Part shown: positions 1 through 8,390 of the stretch, in pieces
Layout of the letters: every line of letters begins with the position of its first letter
How positions within the stretch are numbered: the first letter of the stretch is position 1
NCBI GenBank assembly: GCA_030620515.1
Contig: JAUXEM010000008.1
Location: 1-44,632, forward strand
Reading direction: 5' to 3'
Source: Salinivirgaceae bacterium
GTDB taxonomy: Bacteria > Bacteroidota > Bacteroidia > Bacteroidales > SZUA-534
Length of the DNA stretch: 44,632 nucleotides
Made by a program: the position numbers and the translations under genes
The notes under the pieces: generated by a model
What the model was told of the DNA's origin: nothing
The model's input: the letters and a program-made list of their open reading frames with translations, nothing else
Database searches by the model: none

Positions 1-142
1 CTTGTTTTGTAATAGAATTTTTAATTTCTGTTAGAATTTCAATAATACGAGAACTGTTAACATATGCCCCCTCTTCATCATCCTGCGTCCAAGCGAGGTA
101 CATTTTTTCGGGGTCATGAATTAAGTCCCATTGGTAACTCAA
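1..142 (-). CDS. 5' part of an unrecognised gene running off the left edge
   Basis: On the minus strand a frame is open from just after a TAA, about 20 bases downstream of the tdh stop, to the window edge. It gives a plausible acidic peptide, about 47 residues from a TTG at 142, containing WDLIHDPEKMYLAWTQDDEE. There is no ATG at the expected place; the first in-frame ATG is at 103. An out-of-frame ATG at 150 reads only four codons. So the start is either TTG, the internal ATG, or the gene is frameshifted at its 5' end. It follows tdh closely and may be cotranscribed. I do not recognise the family. Confidence 0.4.
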   Translation of the reverse strand, partial: MSYQWDLIHDPEKMYLAWTQDDEEGAYVNSSRIIEILTEIKNSITKQ

Positions 143-171
143 AAGGACATTTTACTTATTTTCAACTAGAA

Positions 172-1203
172 TTAATCCCAGTTCAGCAATACTTTACCAC
201 AATTACCTTCTTCCATTACATCAAATCCTTTTTGAAAGTCGCTAATACCAAAACGATGAGTAATCATTGGCGATAAATCGAGACCAGACATAAGCATTTG
301 CTCCATGTGATACCATGTTTCGTACATTTCACGACCATAAATACCTTTCATGGTAAGACCTTTGAAGATAATTCTATTCCAATCTACTTGTGTATTTGGC
401 GGCAATATTCCTAATAACGAAATTTTACCAGAATTGTACATGTGTTCTACCAACTGGTTAAATGCAGCTGGTGCTCCAGAACATTCTAAGCCAATATCGA
501 AACCAATCATTCCTATTTCATCCATTATTTCGCGTAAATTCTCATTTATTGGATTAACCACACGAGTAGCACCCATTTTTTTTGCCAATTCTGCTCTGTA
601 AGGGCTTGTTTCGGTAGCAACCACATAACGAGCTCCAGCAAATTTTGCGACAGCAACAGCCATACTGCCAATTAATCCAGCACCAGTAACTAAAACGTCT
701 TCGCCAATTAATGGAAAAGATAATGCCGTATGTGTTGCATTACCAAATGGATCCATAATAGCTAAAATCTCATCGGGAATTTGAGCATTTATTTTCATGA
801 CATTTGTAGATGGAACTTTCACATATTCAGCAAAGGAACCATCAATATTAACACCAATACCAATAGTTGTTTCGCAAATATGTTGGCGTCCTCTACGGCA
901 ATTTCTACAATGCCCACAAGCAATATGACCTTCGCCAGTAACACGGTCTCCTTCTCTGAATTCAATAACCTCGCTACCAACTTCGGCAACATACCCTACG
1001 TATTCGTGACCTATTGTCATACCCACAGGAATAGTCTTCTGAGCCCATTCATCCCATTTATAAATATGCAAATCTGTACCGCAAATTGCCGATTTAGAAA
1101 CTTTAATTAATACGTCGTTGGGTCCAATATTTGGAATATTAACCTCCTCCATCCAAATACCTTTCTCAGCTTTAGACTTAACAAGTGCTTTCATTTTTGC
1201 CAT
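172..1203 (-). CDS. tdh: L-threonine 3-dehydrogenase
   Basis: Zinc-dependent medium-chain dehydrogenase that oxidises L-threonine to 2-amino-3-ketobutyrate with NAD+, in the cytoplasm. The protein follows the known Tdh sequence almost end to end. The catalytic-zinc stretch [15 protein letters not shown] and GHEYVG, the structural-zinc cysteines in [15 protein letters not shown], the Rossmann glycines GAGLIGSMA, and the Tdh-specific [13 protein letters not shown] and C-terminal GKVLLNWD are all present. The open frame begins at 1224, but I prefer the ATG at 1203 (MAKMKALV, 343 residues): family members begin near MKAL, and a promoter box at 1228-1235 would put transcription start at about 1221. 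kbl, the next enzyme of the pathway, is divergent next door. Confidence 0.96.
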   Translation of the reverse strand: MAKMKALVKSKAEKGIWMEEVNIPNIGPNDVLIKVSKSAICGTDLHIYKWDEWAQKTIPVGMTIGHEYVGYVAEVGSEVIEFREGDRVTGEGHIACGHCRNCRRGRQHICETTIGIGVNIDGSFAEYVKVPSTNVMKINAQIPDEILAIMDPFGNATHTALSFPLIGEDVLVTGAGLIGSMAVAVAKFAGARYVVATETSPYRAELAKKMGATRVVNPINENLREIMDEIGMIGFDIGLECSGAPAAFNQLVEHMYNSGKISLLGILPPNTQVDWNRIIFKGLTMKGIYGREMYETWYHMEQMLMSGLDLSPMITHRFGISDFQKGFDVMEEGNCGKVLLNWD

Positions 1204-1227
1204 GTTACCTATGTTTTTATTCAATTA

Positions 1228-1235
1228 CAAATGTA
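1228..1235 (-). promoter_or_regulatory. Bacteroidota -7 box for tdh
   Basis: Read on the minus strand the bases are TACATTTG, a full match to TAnnTTTG, the established Bacteroidota -7 element. Transcription would begin about seven bases downstream, near 1221, leaving a leader of about 18 bases to the ATG at 1203 and excluding the longer start at 1224. I see no convincing -33 box. Confidence 0.55.
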
Positions 1236-1326
1236 AAACATACTGATTAAAACGATCCTAATTAGAAACATATTTTACGCATGCTTCAAATCATAGTTTT
1301 ATAATGATTTAATTTAGATTAAATAA

Positions 1327-1334
1327 TAACTTTG
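1327..1334 (+). promoter_or_regulatory. Bacteroidota -7 box for kbl
   Basis: TAACTTTG matches TAnnTTTG and lies 30 bases before the kbl ATG, giving a predicted leader of about 24 bases. The tdh-kbl intergenic region therefore carries two divergent promoters about 90 bp apart, which would allow shared control of the pathway. No clear operator palindrome is visible. Confidence 0.5.
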
Positions 1335-1364
1335 TAAGTTGTAATAATTGCAAAACTTTAAGCT

Positions 1365-2555
1365 ATGTATAAAAACTTTCAAGAGCATTTAACGAAAGAA
1401 TTGGCAAATATTGCCGATGCTGGATTGTATAAAAATGAGCGCGTAATTATCTCTCCACAAGGGGCTGAAATTGAGGTAGAATCAGGACAAAAAGTATTAA
1501 ACTTTTGCGCCAACAATTACCTTGGTTTATCGAACAACCCACAATTAATTGATGCCGCAAAAAAAGCATTAGACTCACATGGTTATGGAATGTCGTCGGT
1601 TCGTTTTATTTGCGGAACATCAGACTTGCATAAAAAGTTAGAAGTGAAAATATCAGAACTATTTGGAACAGAAGATACCATTTTATATGCAGCTTGTTTC
1701 GATGCAAATGGTGGTGTATTTGAACCATTATTAGAAAAAGAAGATGCAATTATCTCAGACTCGTTAAACCACGCATCAATTATTGATGGTGTGCGCCTTT
1801 GCAAAGCACAGCGCTACCGTTATAAAAATGCCGACATGGACGATTTGGAAGAGCAACTAAAATTAGCACAAGCTCAGCGTTTTCGCATAATTGTTACCGA
1901 TGGTGTTTTCTCAATGGACGGAAATGTACCTCCTATGGATAAAATTATAGCTTTAGCTGAGAAATACAATGCTATGGTTATGATTGACGAATCACACTCG
2001 GCTGGTGTTGTCGGTAAAACTGGCCGTGGAGTAACTGAATTATTTGACTGCCGTGGTAAAGCAGAAATTATTACTGGAACTTTAGGCAAGGCTTTTGGTG
2101 GTGCAATTGGTGGTTTTACTACTGGTAAAAAAGAAATTATTGACATGCTGCGTCAACGTTCACGTCCATATTTATTCTCTAATTCAATACCTCCGATTGT
2201 TGCTGCAGCTGGTATCGAAATGGTGAAAATGATGAGCGACTCTAATGAGCTGCAAGATAAATTACATGCCAATACCCAATACTTTAATACTGAAATGCAA
2301 AAAGCAGGTTTCGATATTAAACCAACACAATCGGCAATTTGTGCAGTAATGTTATATGATGCAAAACTTTCACAAAAGTTTGCGGCAAAATTATTAGAAG
2401 AAGGCATTTATGTTATTGGATTCTATTTTCCTGTTGTTCCGCGCGGTGAAGCTAGAATTAGAGTACAGCTTTCAGCAGCTCATAAGCGTGAGCATTTAGA
2501 TAAAGCAATTGCTGCTTTTACTAAAGTTGGTAAAGAACTGGGCGTATTAAAATAA
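1365..2555 (+). CDS. kbl: Glycine C-acetyltransferase (2-amino-3-ketobutyrate CoA ligase)
   Basis: PLP enzyme of the alpha-oxoamine synthase family. It cleaves 2-amino-3-ketobutyrate, the Tdh product, with CoA to glycine and acetyl-CoA. The 396 residues match the usual length. Visible signatures are CANNYLGLSNNP near the N-terminus, DSLNHASIIDG, DESHSAGVVGKTGRG (the Asp that holds the PLP pyridine ring), the Schiff-base lysine in GTLGKAFGG, and the C-terminal RGEARIRVQLSAAH. It is divergent from tdh, so the two form one threonine-to-glycine module. BioF and serine palmitoyltransferase are in the same superfamily, but the tdh neighbour and sequence favour Kbl. Confidence 0.96.
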   Translation: MYKNFQEHLTKELANIADAGLYKNERVIISPQGAEIEVESGQKVLNFCANNYLGLSNNPQLIDAAKKALDSHGYGMSSVRFICGTSDLHKKLEVKISELFGTEDTILYAACFDANGGVFEPLLEKEDAIISDSLNHASIIDGVRLCKAQRYRYKNADMDDLEEQLKLAQAQRFRIIVTDGVFSMDGNVPPMDKIIALAEKYNAMVMIDESHSAGVVGKTGRGVTELFDCRGKAEIITGTLGKAFGGAIGGFTTGKKEIIDMLRQRSRPYLFSNSIPPIVAAAGIEMVKMMSDSNELQDKLHANTQYFNTEMQKAGFDIKPTQSAICAVMLYDAKLSQKFAAKLLEEGIYVIGFYFPVVPRGEARIRVQLSAAHKREHLDKAIAAFTKVGKELGVLK

Positions 2556-2572
2556 TACAGACATTTAACTAT

Positions 2573-2616
2573 AAAGCAATAAGTACAAAGTTATTTTACT
2601 TTATATTTATTGCTTT
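2573..2616. terminator. Stem-loop between convergent kbl and the metallopeptidase gene
   Basis: Perfect 10-bp arms AAAGCAATAA (2573-2582) and TTATTGCTTT (2607-2616) surround a 24-base AT-rich loop. The stem is AT-rich with a short T tail, so it is a weak candidate bidirectional terminator. Its position between two convergent stops fits the role. Confidence 0.5.
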
Positions 2617-2675
2617 TATATCTCATCAAAGCTTTTAATAAAATACTAAACGCTTACATAATTTGATTTCCCGAA

Positions 2676-4727
2676 CTATTTGACTCCAAAGTACTCCACA
2701 GCTGCTTGCGTTGCTGTAAGAATTGGTTCGTTTGAAATTTTAGCACCAACAGCCTTTTGCATCCAAGCTTGGGGTGTTAGTCTACCAATACTATACATAC
2801 GCTCAACTTCATTGGCAAAATCTTTTCCTGATATATATTGTTCTATTTGGAAATTGATTAAATGCCCAAATGAGTATGCCGATAAATAAAGTGGATAAGC
2901 AATCATATGTGAATAAATTGCTAAAATAGGCTCATCGCTAGTTCCAAAAACTGGAGCATAATAGCTGTTCCAAACATCTTTTGCAATATCAATAGCTGCA
3001 ACTTTTAATTCTAATGCTGTTGCATTAGGATTTTCATAAAGCCATTTCCAAAGATTCATATCAACCATGCTTACTCCCATTATTTCATATATTGACCAGA
3101 AAGTATCGATGGTTTTCAAGTAAATTTTGTCTGGGTTATTATCTTTAATTCCCAAAAGTTGTAAATCTCTACTTTGAAATATAAATGCTAAAGCCTCAGT
3201 AAATGCAGTATTTGGAATCCCGTTCATACTATAATAAGGTACATCATGCATTGAAATTGTCTGCTCCACATTATGTCCAAACTCATGTACTGCAATATTA
3301 TAACCTTTATAATTCATACCTGTTTCAGGCAAACGTGTTCGCAAATACGAATACATATCTTTCATTTCAGCACCCAAAGCATGTCCTGAGCCTCGAGCTG
3401 CTTCAACTTTAATTCGTGAAGATAAAAATTCAGCGCGTTCATTTTCCCAACCTAAATCAACTAACATATTCTGCATATCCACTTCAAAAGCTTTTGCATT
3501 TGGATATTTTGAGGTTGTTTTCTCATTTAATAAATCGGCAGAAATTGAACTTCTAGATTTAAACCCATCATACCAAATATCGTAAGGTTTTAAATCACGA
3601 CCCAATCGTTGTTTAATTAAAGCTCCTACCTTTTTAACTTGCACAGAAGATAACAATTCATGAAAAAGAGCCTCTACTTCTGGTTGGGCTATTTCCATAT
3701 CTCCTGAAAAATTACGCTCAATATAAGTGTTCAATACCGGATTAAATTCATCCATAGCCTGCAAGGCATGAAAGCTGTTTATAATTTGCTGGTAACGATC
3801 ATCTCCTTCCATCTCAAAACTTACATCTCCATTGGCATCTGAAACTTTATTTGCCACTGGGTTCCATTTAAGTTCACCTGAGTTAATTACCGAAGTTGGT
3901 ATAGTTTGATCAATTATCCGTTTCATTACAGAATAAACCATATCTTGTTTTGCTAATCCATTCTCAGTATCTGCATAGTTCGATTTAATTTCATCGCGCA
4001 AATTCCAATGTGTAAGCAAAACCATATCATCAGGAAACATTGTTTCTCCATTGCTGTTAATTAGGCTTCCCATGTATATATTATAGTCTGAAATATATAT
4101 ATCGGCATCGGTATTTACTTGACCAAACTTCTGGCCTAGTTGAGCTGGAACGCGTGAATCAAATTTATCACCCATACGTGCCCATGCCCATTCTTCATTT
4201 GTCCAATTTAAGCCTAACTCTTCTTTCTCTGTTAAAGAATAATACGGGAAATTCAAAGCAACAATAAAAGCAATCTTATTATTATATAAGTCGTTTGCCA
4301 AATGTGCGCCAGCGCTATATGCCCCAAACATTTTATCAATATCGTGTAATGGCCCATTGTTTAATGCAAGATTATTGTTGAGCCCAACTCCTATTTGAGC
4401 AAAATTGCCATTCAGGGTTTCAAAATACTGTTCTAGCTTAGAAAAAACTTGTGCTTTTTCTTCTTTTGGAATAAAAAAGTTTTCCTTACAAAAGCTTATA
4501 AATTCCTCTTTAGTACCATCTGAATTACGCCATAACGATGCCGCGTGATTTACTCCTTTATCTATTAAGGCTGTATCAACACTTTCAGAATTCTCCAAAA
4601 GGCTAGTAGTTACCATATTAATAGTTGCTGTATCAATATTTGGTGCATCAATATTGTTCTTGTTCTCAGGGCAAGAACACCCTACTATAAATGCCATAAT
4701 CATAACTAGTATTACAATATTTTTCAT
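2676..4727 (-). CDS. Gluzincin-type metallopeptidase-like lipoprotein
   Basis: Large predicted surface or periplasmic lipoprotein of 683 residues. The N-terminus is a lipoprotein signal, MKNIVILVMIMAFIVGCSC, with the acylated Cys at residue 17. The long helical body ends in a zinc site: HEFGH at residues 481-485 and a Glu in FTEALAF at about 511, 26 residues after the second His. That spacing is typical of M3-like gluzincins, so a zinc peptidase is likely. Substrate is unknown, and overall similarity to oligoendopeptidases outside the zinc helix is not obvious by eye. It is monocistronic: convergent with kbl, with a repeat-bearing gap upstream. Confidence 0.75.
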   Translation of the reverse strand: MKNIVILVMIMAFIVGCSCPENKNNIDAPNIDTATINMVTTSLLENSESVDTALIDKGVNHAASLWRNSDGTKEEFISFCKENFFIPKEEKAQVFSKLEQYFETLNGNFAQIGVGLNNNLALNNGPLHDIDKMFGAYSAGAHLANDLYNNKIAFIVALNFPYYSLTEKEELGLNWTNEEWAWARMGDKFDSRVPAQLGQKFGQVNTDADIYISDYNIYMGSLINSNGETMFPDDMVLLTHWNLRDEIKSNYADTENGLAKQDMVYSVMKRIIDQTIPTSVINSGELKWNPVANKVSDANGDVSFEMEGDDRYQQIINSFHALQAMDEFNPVLNTYIERNFSGDMEIAQPEVEALFHELLSSVQVKKVGALIKQRLGRDLKPYDIWYDGFKSRSSISADLLNEKTTSKYPNAKAFEVDMQNMLVDLGWENERAEFLSSRIKVEAARGSGHALGAEMKDMYSYLRTRLPETGMNYKGYNIAVHEFGHNVEQTISMHDVPYYSMNGIPNTAFTEALAFIFQSRDLQLLGIKDNNPDKIYLKTIDTFWSIYEIMGVSMVDMNLWKWLYENPNATALELKVAAIDIAKDVWNSYYAPVFGTSDEPILAIYSHMIAYPLYLSAYSFGHLINFQIEQYISGKDFANEVERMYSIGRLTPQAWMQKAVGAKISNEPILTATQAAVEYFGVK

Positions 4728-4895
4728 CTTAATTAAAATATAGTTTGTTAACTTAAAAAAAGATTAAAGATATATTAAAAATGAAATACTTGATGCATTT
4801 GCTTAAAAACATGAGCTGTATAATTTTTGAAAACGCAAAGCTTATTTACTAAATTGCAACTTTATTAGTTTAAAGTGAGCTAAAATTTTACACTA

Positions 4896-5055
4896 ATGGT
4901 TTTCTCAGAAATAAGTTCGATAATTTAGAAATAATATTTTGTGCATACATGAAGTTAAATAACGAAAGCATAGCAGGGTTACGGTAAGTATTTTTAATTT
5001 TATATATGTGCAAAAGATGTTTATCGAAATCGGGAGTTATTTTTGAGTGAACCCT
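4896..5055 (-). mobile_element. MITE-like element, left copy
   Basis: About 160 bp that recur in inverted orientation at 8188-8348 with only scattered differences. Each copy has imperfect terminal inverted repeats of about 25 bp with a common core like AGGGTTaACTtATAAATAA; here they lie at about 4896-4920 and 5030-5055. It is too short for a transposase and carries only an accidental reading frame. It fills most of the 374-bp gap upstream of the UPF0104 gene and ends 46 bp before that gene's ATG. Non-autonomous transposable element is an inference from the terminal repeats and duplication. Confidence 0.7.
5038..5045 (+). promoter_or_regulatory. Possible -7 box inside the MITE terminal repeat
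   Basis: TATTTTTG fits TAnnTTTG and points toward the UPF0104 gene, whose ATG is 56 bases downstream. The matching position in the right element reads TATTTATG, so this box is specific to this copy. There is no good -33 match. It may be a promoter brought in by the element, or chance in AT-rich DNA. Confidence 0.3.
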
Positions 5056-5101
5056 AAACATGCTAAACTCTTTACGATTATATCTAATAAACAACAATTA
5101 A

Positions 5102-6154
5102 ATGAATCAATCCGAATCACCATTACGCCAGATAAAAACCTCACGAGTAATTTATCCAACATTAATTGGCTTGGGGGTAATTGCGTACCTAATGTTTAAG
5201 GAATTTGACCCTAAAGCATTTAATGCTGTTCAATTTACTATACATTCGGTCTTTTGGCTTTTTGTTGCAGCATTAATGATGTTATTTCGTGATTTGGGAT
5301 ATGTATGGAGAATAAGGACACTTACTGGAAACCGGCTGAGCTTTATGCAGTCGGTGCGAGTAATCTTCTTATGGGAATTTACTTCAGCTATTACACCTTC
5401 AGCCATTGGTGGTACAAGTGTAGCTATTCTATATGTAAATAAAGAAGGTATTAGCCTTGGTAAAAGTTCGGCGGTTGTGATGACAACTTCTTTTCTCGAT
5501 GAAATTTATTTTGTTGTAATGTTTCCTTTGCTACTTATTGTCATAAATACCCAAGAATTATTTTATATAGGAGGTGGTTTTACTTTTGCAAACCCATTTT
5601 TTGCAGCTACTGTAATTGGTTATGGATTAAAAATGCTGTGGGTTATAGTAATAAGCTATGGTTTGTTTAAAAACCCTCGTGGCTTAAAATGGTTACTGTT
5701 ATTAATTTTTAAGCTGCCCTTTTTACGGCGTTGGCGTTATGGTGCAAGTAAGGCTGGAACCGATATTATTGCAAGCTCTAAAGAATTAAAAAAGCAGAAT
5801 TATAAATTTTGGCTTAAAGCTTTAGGAGCAACCTTCTTTTCCTGGACTGCTCGGTATTGGATTGTTAATGCACTTTTTTTGGCGTTTTTCACAGTAAACG
5901 ACCATTTCTTACTATTTGCTCGGCAATTAGTTATGTGGATAATGATGCTTGTAAGTCCAACACCAGGTGGAAGCGGTTTTTCAGAGTATGTATTTACAGA
6001 GTACCTAACTGACTTTCTGCCTTTTCCGGGAATAGCAATTTTAATGGCTTTATTGTGGCGAATATTTACCTATTATCCTTATTTATTTATAGGTGTATTT
6101 TTGTTTCCAAGATGGATTAAACAGAAATTTAGTAATCCAAATAACCAAGCATAG
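5102..6154 (+). CDS. UPF0104 / LPG-synthase-TM family membrane protein
   Basis: Polytopic inner-membrane protein of 350 residues with about seven or eight hydrophobic segments. It has family hallmarks of the flippase-like domain found in lysylphosphatidylglycerol synthases (PF03706): a first conserved block WEFTSAITPSAIGGTSVA, then SSAVVMTTSFLDEIYF, and the signature VSPTPGGSGFSEYVF near residues 290-305. No cytosolic synthase domain is attached, so its substrate is unknown; related proteins are linked to lipid or isoprenoid-lipid translocation. It precedes dxs on the same strand, but dxs has its own promoter. The gene starts 46 bp after a MITE. Confidence 0.85.
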   Translation: MNQSESPLRQIKTSRVIYPTLIGLGVIAYLMFKEFDPKAFNAVQFTIHSVFWLFVAALMMLFRDLGYVWRIRTLTGNRLSFMQSVRVIFLWEFTSAITPSAIGGTSVAILYVNKEGISLGKSSAVVMTTSFLDEIYFVVMFPLLLIVINTQELFYIGGGFTFANPFFAATVIGYGLKMLWVIVISYGLFKNPRGLKWLLLLIFKLPFLRRWRYGASKAGTDIIASSKELKKQNYKFWLKALGATFFSWTARYWIVNALFLAFFTVNDHFLLFARQLVMWIMMLVSPTPGGSGFSEYVFTEYLTDFLPFPGIAILMALLWRIFTYYPYLFIGVFLFPRWIKQKFSNPNNQA

Positions 6155-6220
6155 CATATTTTCGTTTACTCATTGCTATAATTGGTCAATTATAACTATT
6201 AACCAAGTTGGAAAGCATTA

Positions 6221-6248
6221 TTGCAAGGCAAATAATTTACTATATTTG
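6221..6248 (+). promoter_or_regulatory. Promoter of dxs
   Basis: TATATTTG at 6241-6248 is a full TAnnTTTG -7 box, followed by GCA as in many Bacteroidota promoters. A TTG at 6221-6223 sits at -33 spacing. Transcription would start near 6255, 16 bases before the ATG at 6271. This rules against the TTG at 6262 as the normal start and shows dxs can be transcribed independently. Confidence 0.65.
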
Positions 6249-6270
6249 CATGCTTATTTAGTTGGAAAGT

Positions 6271-8202
6271 ATGGAAGAACAAAATACCGAAAGGGAATTA
6301 CTGAAGAATATTAATAATCCAGATGATTTAAAAAAACTTGAACGTTTTGAGCTTATCAAATTAAGTGAAGAACTTCGCCAATTTATTATTGATGTTGTTT
6401 GTGAGCACCCTGGTCATTTTGGTGCTAGCTTAGGTGTTGTTGAATTAACTATTGCTCTTCATTATGCATTTAATACTCCATACGATCAAATTGTTTGGGA
6501 TGTAGGACATCAGGCCTATGGTCATAAAATTCTTACCGGACGAAGAGATCGTTTTCATACTAATAGAAAGTTAAATGGAATTACGGGGTTTCCAAATAAA
6601 TTTGAGAGCATTTACGATGCGTTTGGAGTAGGACACTCATCTACTTCAATATCGGCAGCATTAGGTTTAGCTGTGGGAGCAAAGCATAATAAAGAGACTG
6701 ATCGTCATGTAGTAGCTGTAATTGGTGACGGTGCTTTAACAGGAGGCATCGCTTTTGAAGGGCTAAATAATGCAGGTGTTCAGAAAGCTAATTTACTTGT
6801 TGTTTTAAACGACAACGACATGGCCATTGACCCAAATGTTGGTGCATTTAAAGAATATTTAGTAGATATTGCTACCTCAAAAACTTATAACAGATTAAAA
6901 GACGATGTTTGGAACATACTAGGAAAACTAAACCGTTTTGGACCTAATACCCAAGCTTTAATTCAGAAAATTGATAATGGAATAAAATCAATTTTAATGA
7001 AGCAAGGAAACTTTTTTGAATCGATGAATTTTAGATATTTTGGTCCTGTTGATGGTCATGATGTAGTTTACTTATCAAAAATTCTAGAAGACCTAAAAGA
7101 TATTCCTGGTCCAAAAATATTACATGTTAAAACAGTAAAGGGAAAAGGTTTTAAACAAGCGGAGATTGATCAAACAATATGGCATGCCCCTGGACCATTT
7201 AACAAAGAGACTGGACAGCTTATTAAAGGAGATATAAGCAAATGTATTCCTCCTAAATTTCAAGATGTATTTGGACATACCATACTTGAACTTGCCAGAA
7301 AAAATGATAAAATTGTTGGAATAACACCAGCAATGCCTTCGGGTTGCAGTTTAAATATTATGATGGAGCAGATGCCTGACCGCACCTTTGACGTTGGCAT
7401 AGCCGAACAGCATGCTGTTACATTCTCAGCTGGATTAGCTGCACAAAATCTTGTGCCTTTTTGCAATATTTATTCCAGTTTTATGCAGCGTGCATACGAT
7501 CAGGTTATTCATGATGTTGCCTTACAAAAATTACCTGTTATATTTTGTTTAGATCGTGGTGGTTTAGTAGGCGAAGATGGCCCTACGCATCATGGAGCCT
7601 ACGATTTAGCCTATTTGCGATCTGTGCCAAACTTAATTGTTTCAGCACCAATGGATGTGGTTGAGCTAAGAAATTTAATGTATACTGCTCAGTTGGAAAA
7701 TAATGGTCCTTTTTCCATAAGGTATCCTAGAGGTAGGGGTATAACACACGATTGGAAAGTACCGTTTAATAAAATTGAGATAGGTAAAGCAAGAATAATA
7801 AAAAATGGAAATGGTGTTGCCGTAATTACAATAGGTATTACCGGAACTTTTGTACTAGATATTAATGCTAGATTAGAGGCAAAAGACATTGATTATGCAC
7901 ATTATGATATGCGATTTTTAAAACCTATTGATGAGGAAATGCTGCATAGTATCTTTAAAAAGCACAATAAAGTAATTACTGTAGAAGATGGAACTATTAT
8001 TGGCGGCTTAGGCTCTGCTATTGTAGAATTTATGGTCGACAATAATTACAATGCTACAGTAAAAAGAATGGGAATACCTGACCAATTTATTGAGCAAGGA
8101 ACACCCGAAGAGCTTTATGCACTTTGTGGATTTGGTCCAGAAGGAATATTTAATGAAGTTTTAAAATTAAGTAAACCTAAGGTGTTAAGGGTTCACTCAT
8201 AA
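6271..8202 (+). CDS. dxs: 1-deoxy-D-xylulose-5-phosphate synthase
   Basis: TPP-dependent transketolase-like enzyme that condenses pyruvate and glyceraldehyde 3-phosphate, first step of the MEP isoprenoid pathway; cytosolic. Signatures: DVGHQAYGHKILTGRRDRF, the TPP/Mg motif GDGALTGG...NDNDMAI, YFGPVDGHD, the catalytic Glu region DVGIAEQHAVTFSAGLA, and DRGGLVGEDGPTHHGAYD. Length 643 from the ATG at 6271, slightly above the usual 620. The last four codons (RVHS) and the stop lie inside the terminal repeat of the right MITE, so the native C-terminus has probably been replaced. Product supply may link to the polyprenyl synthetase at 31.7-32.6 kb. Confidence 0.96.
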   Translation: MEEQNTERELLKNINNPDDLKKLERFELIKLSEELRQFIIDVVCEHPGHFGASLGVVELTIALHYAFNTPYDQIVWDVGHQAYGHKILTGRRDRFHTNRKLNGITGFPNKFESIYDAFGVGHSSTSISAALGLAVGAKHNKETDRHVVAVIGDGALTGGIAFEGLNNAGVQKANLLVVLNDNDMAIDPNVGAFKEYLVDIATSKTYNRLKDDVWNILGKLNRFGPNTQALIQKIDNGIKSILMKQGNFFESMNFRYFGPVDGHDVVYLSKILEDLKDIPGPKILHVKTVKGKGFKQAEIDQTIWHAPGPFNKETGQLIKGDISKCIPPKFQDVFGHTILELARKNDKIVGITPAMPSGCSLNIMMEQMPDRTFDVGIAEQHAVTFSAGLAAQNLVPFCNIYSSFMQRAYDQVIHDVALQKLPVIFCLDRGGLVGEDGPTHHGAYDLAYLRSVPNLIVSAPMDVVELRNLMYTAQLENNGPFSIRYPRGRGITHDWKVPFNKIEIGKARIIKNGNGVAVITIGITGTFVLDINARLEAKDIDYAHYDMRFLKPIDEEMLHSIFKKHNKVITVEDGTIIGGLGSAIVEFMVDNNYNATVKRMGIPDQFIEQGTPEELYALCGFGPEGIFNEVLKLSKPKVLRVHS

Positions 8203-8348
8203 ATAACTTGCGATTTTTAAAAATATCTTTTGCACATATATAAAACTAAAAATACTTACCGTAACCCTGCTATGCTTTCGTTTTTTAACTTTATCTATGC
8301 ACAAAATATTACTTCTAAATTCTCGAACTTATTTATAAGTTAACCCTA
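8188..8348 (+). mobile_element. MITE-like element, right copy
   Basis: Inverted partner of the element at 4896-5055. Long blocks are identical, such as CTTTTGCACATATATAAAA and ACTTACCGTAACCCTGCTAT. Terminal inverted repeats are at 8188-8213 and 8323-8348. The dxs stop codon (8200-8202) is inside the first repeat, so insertion or capture happened at the dxs 3' end. The rest of the gap up to the receptor gene shows nothing else. Confidence 0.7.
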
Positions 8349-8390
8349 AAAAGAAAAGTTAATTCATCGGTAAAGGGAGTCTCTTAACTT

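Noticed and set aside
4888-5097. 69-codon open frame on the minus strand
   Set aside because: It is read through the MITE; the second copy gives a similar peptide only because the DNA is duplicated, and differences do not favour synonymous changes.
6262-6270. TTG start for dxs three codons upstream
   Set aside because: The promoter box at 6241-6248 puts transcription start only a few bases upstream, and the ATG at 6271 is a better start.
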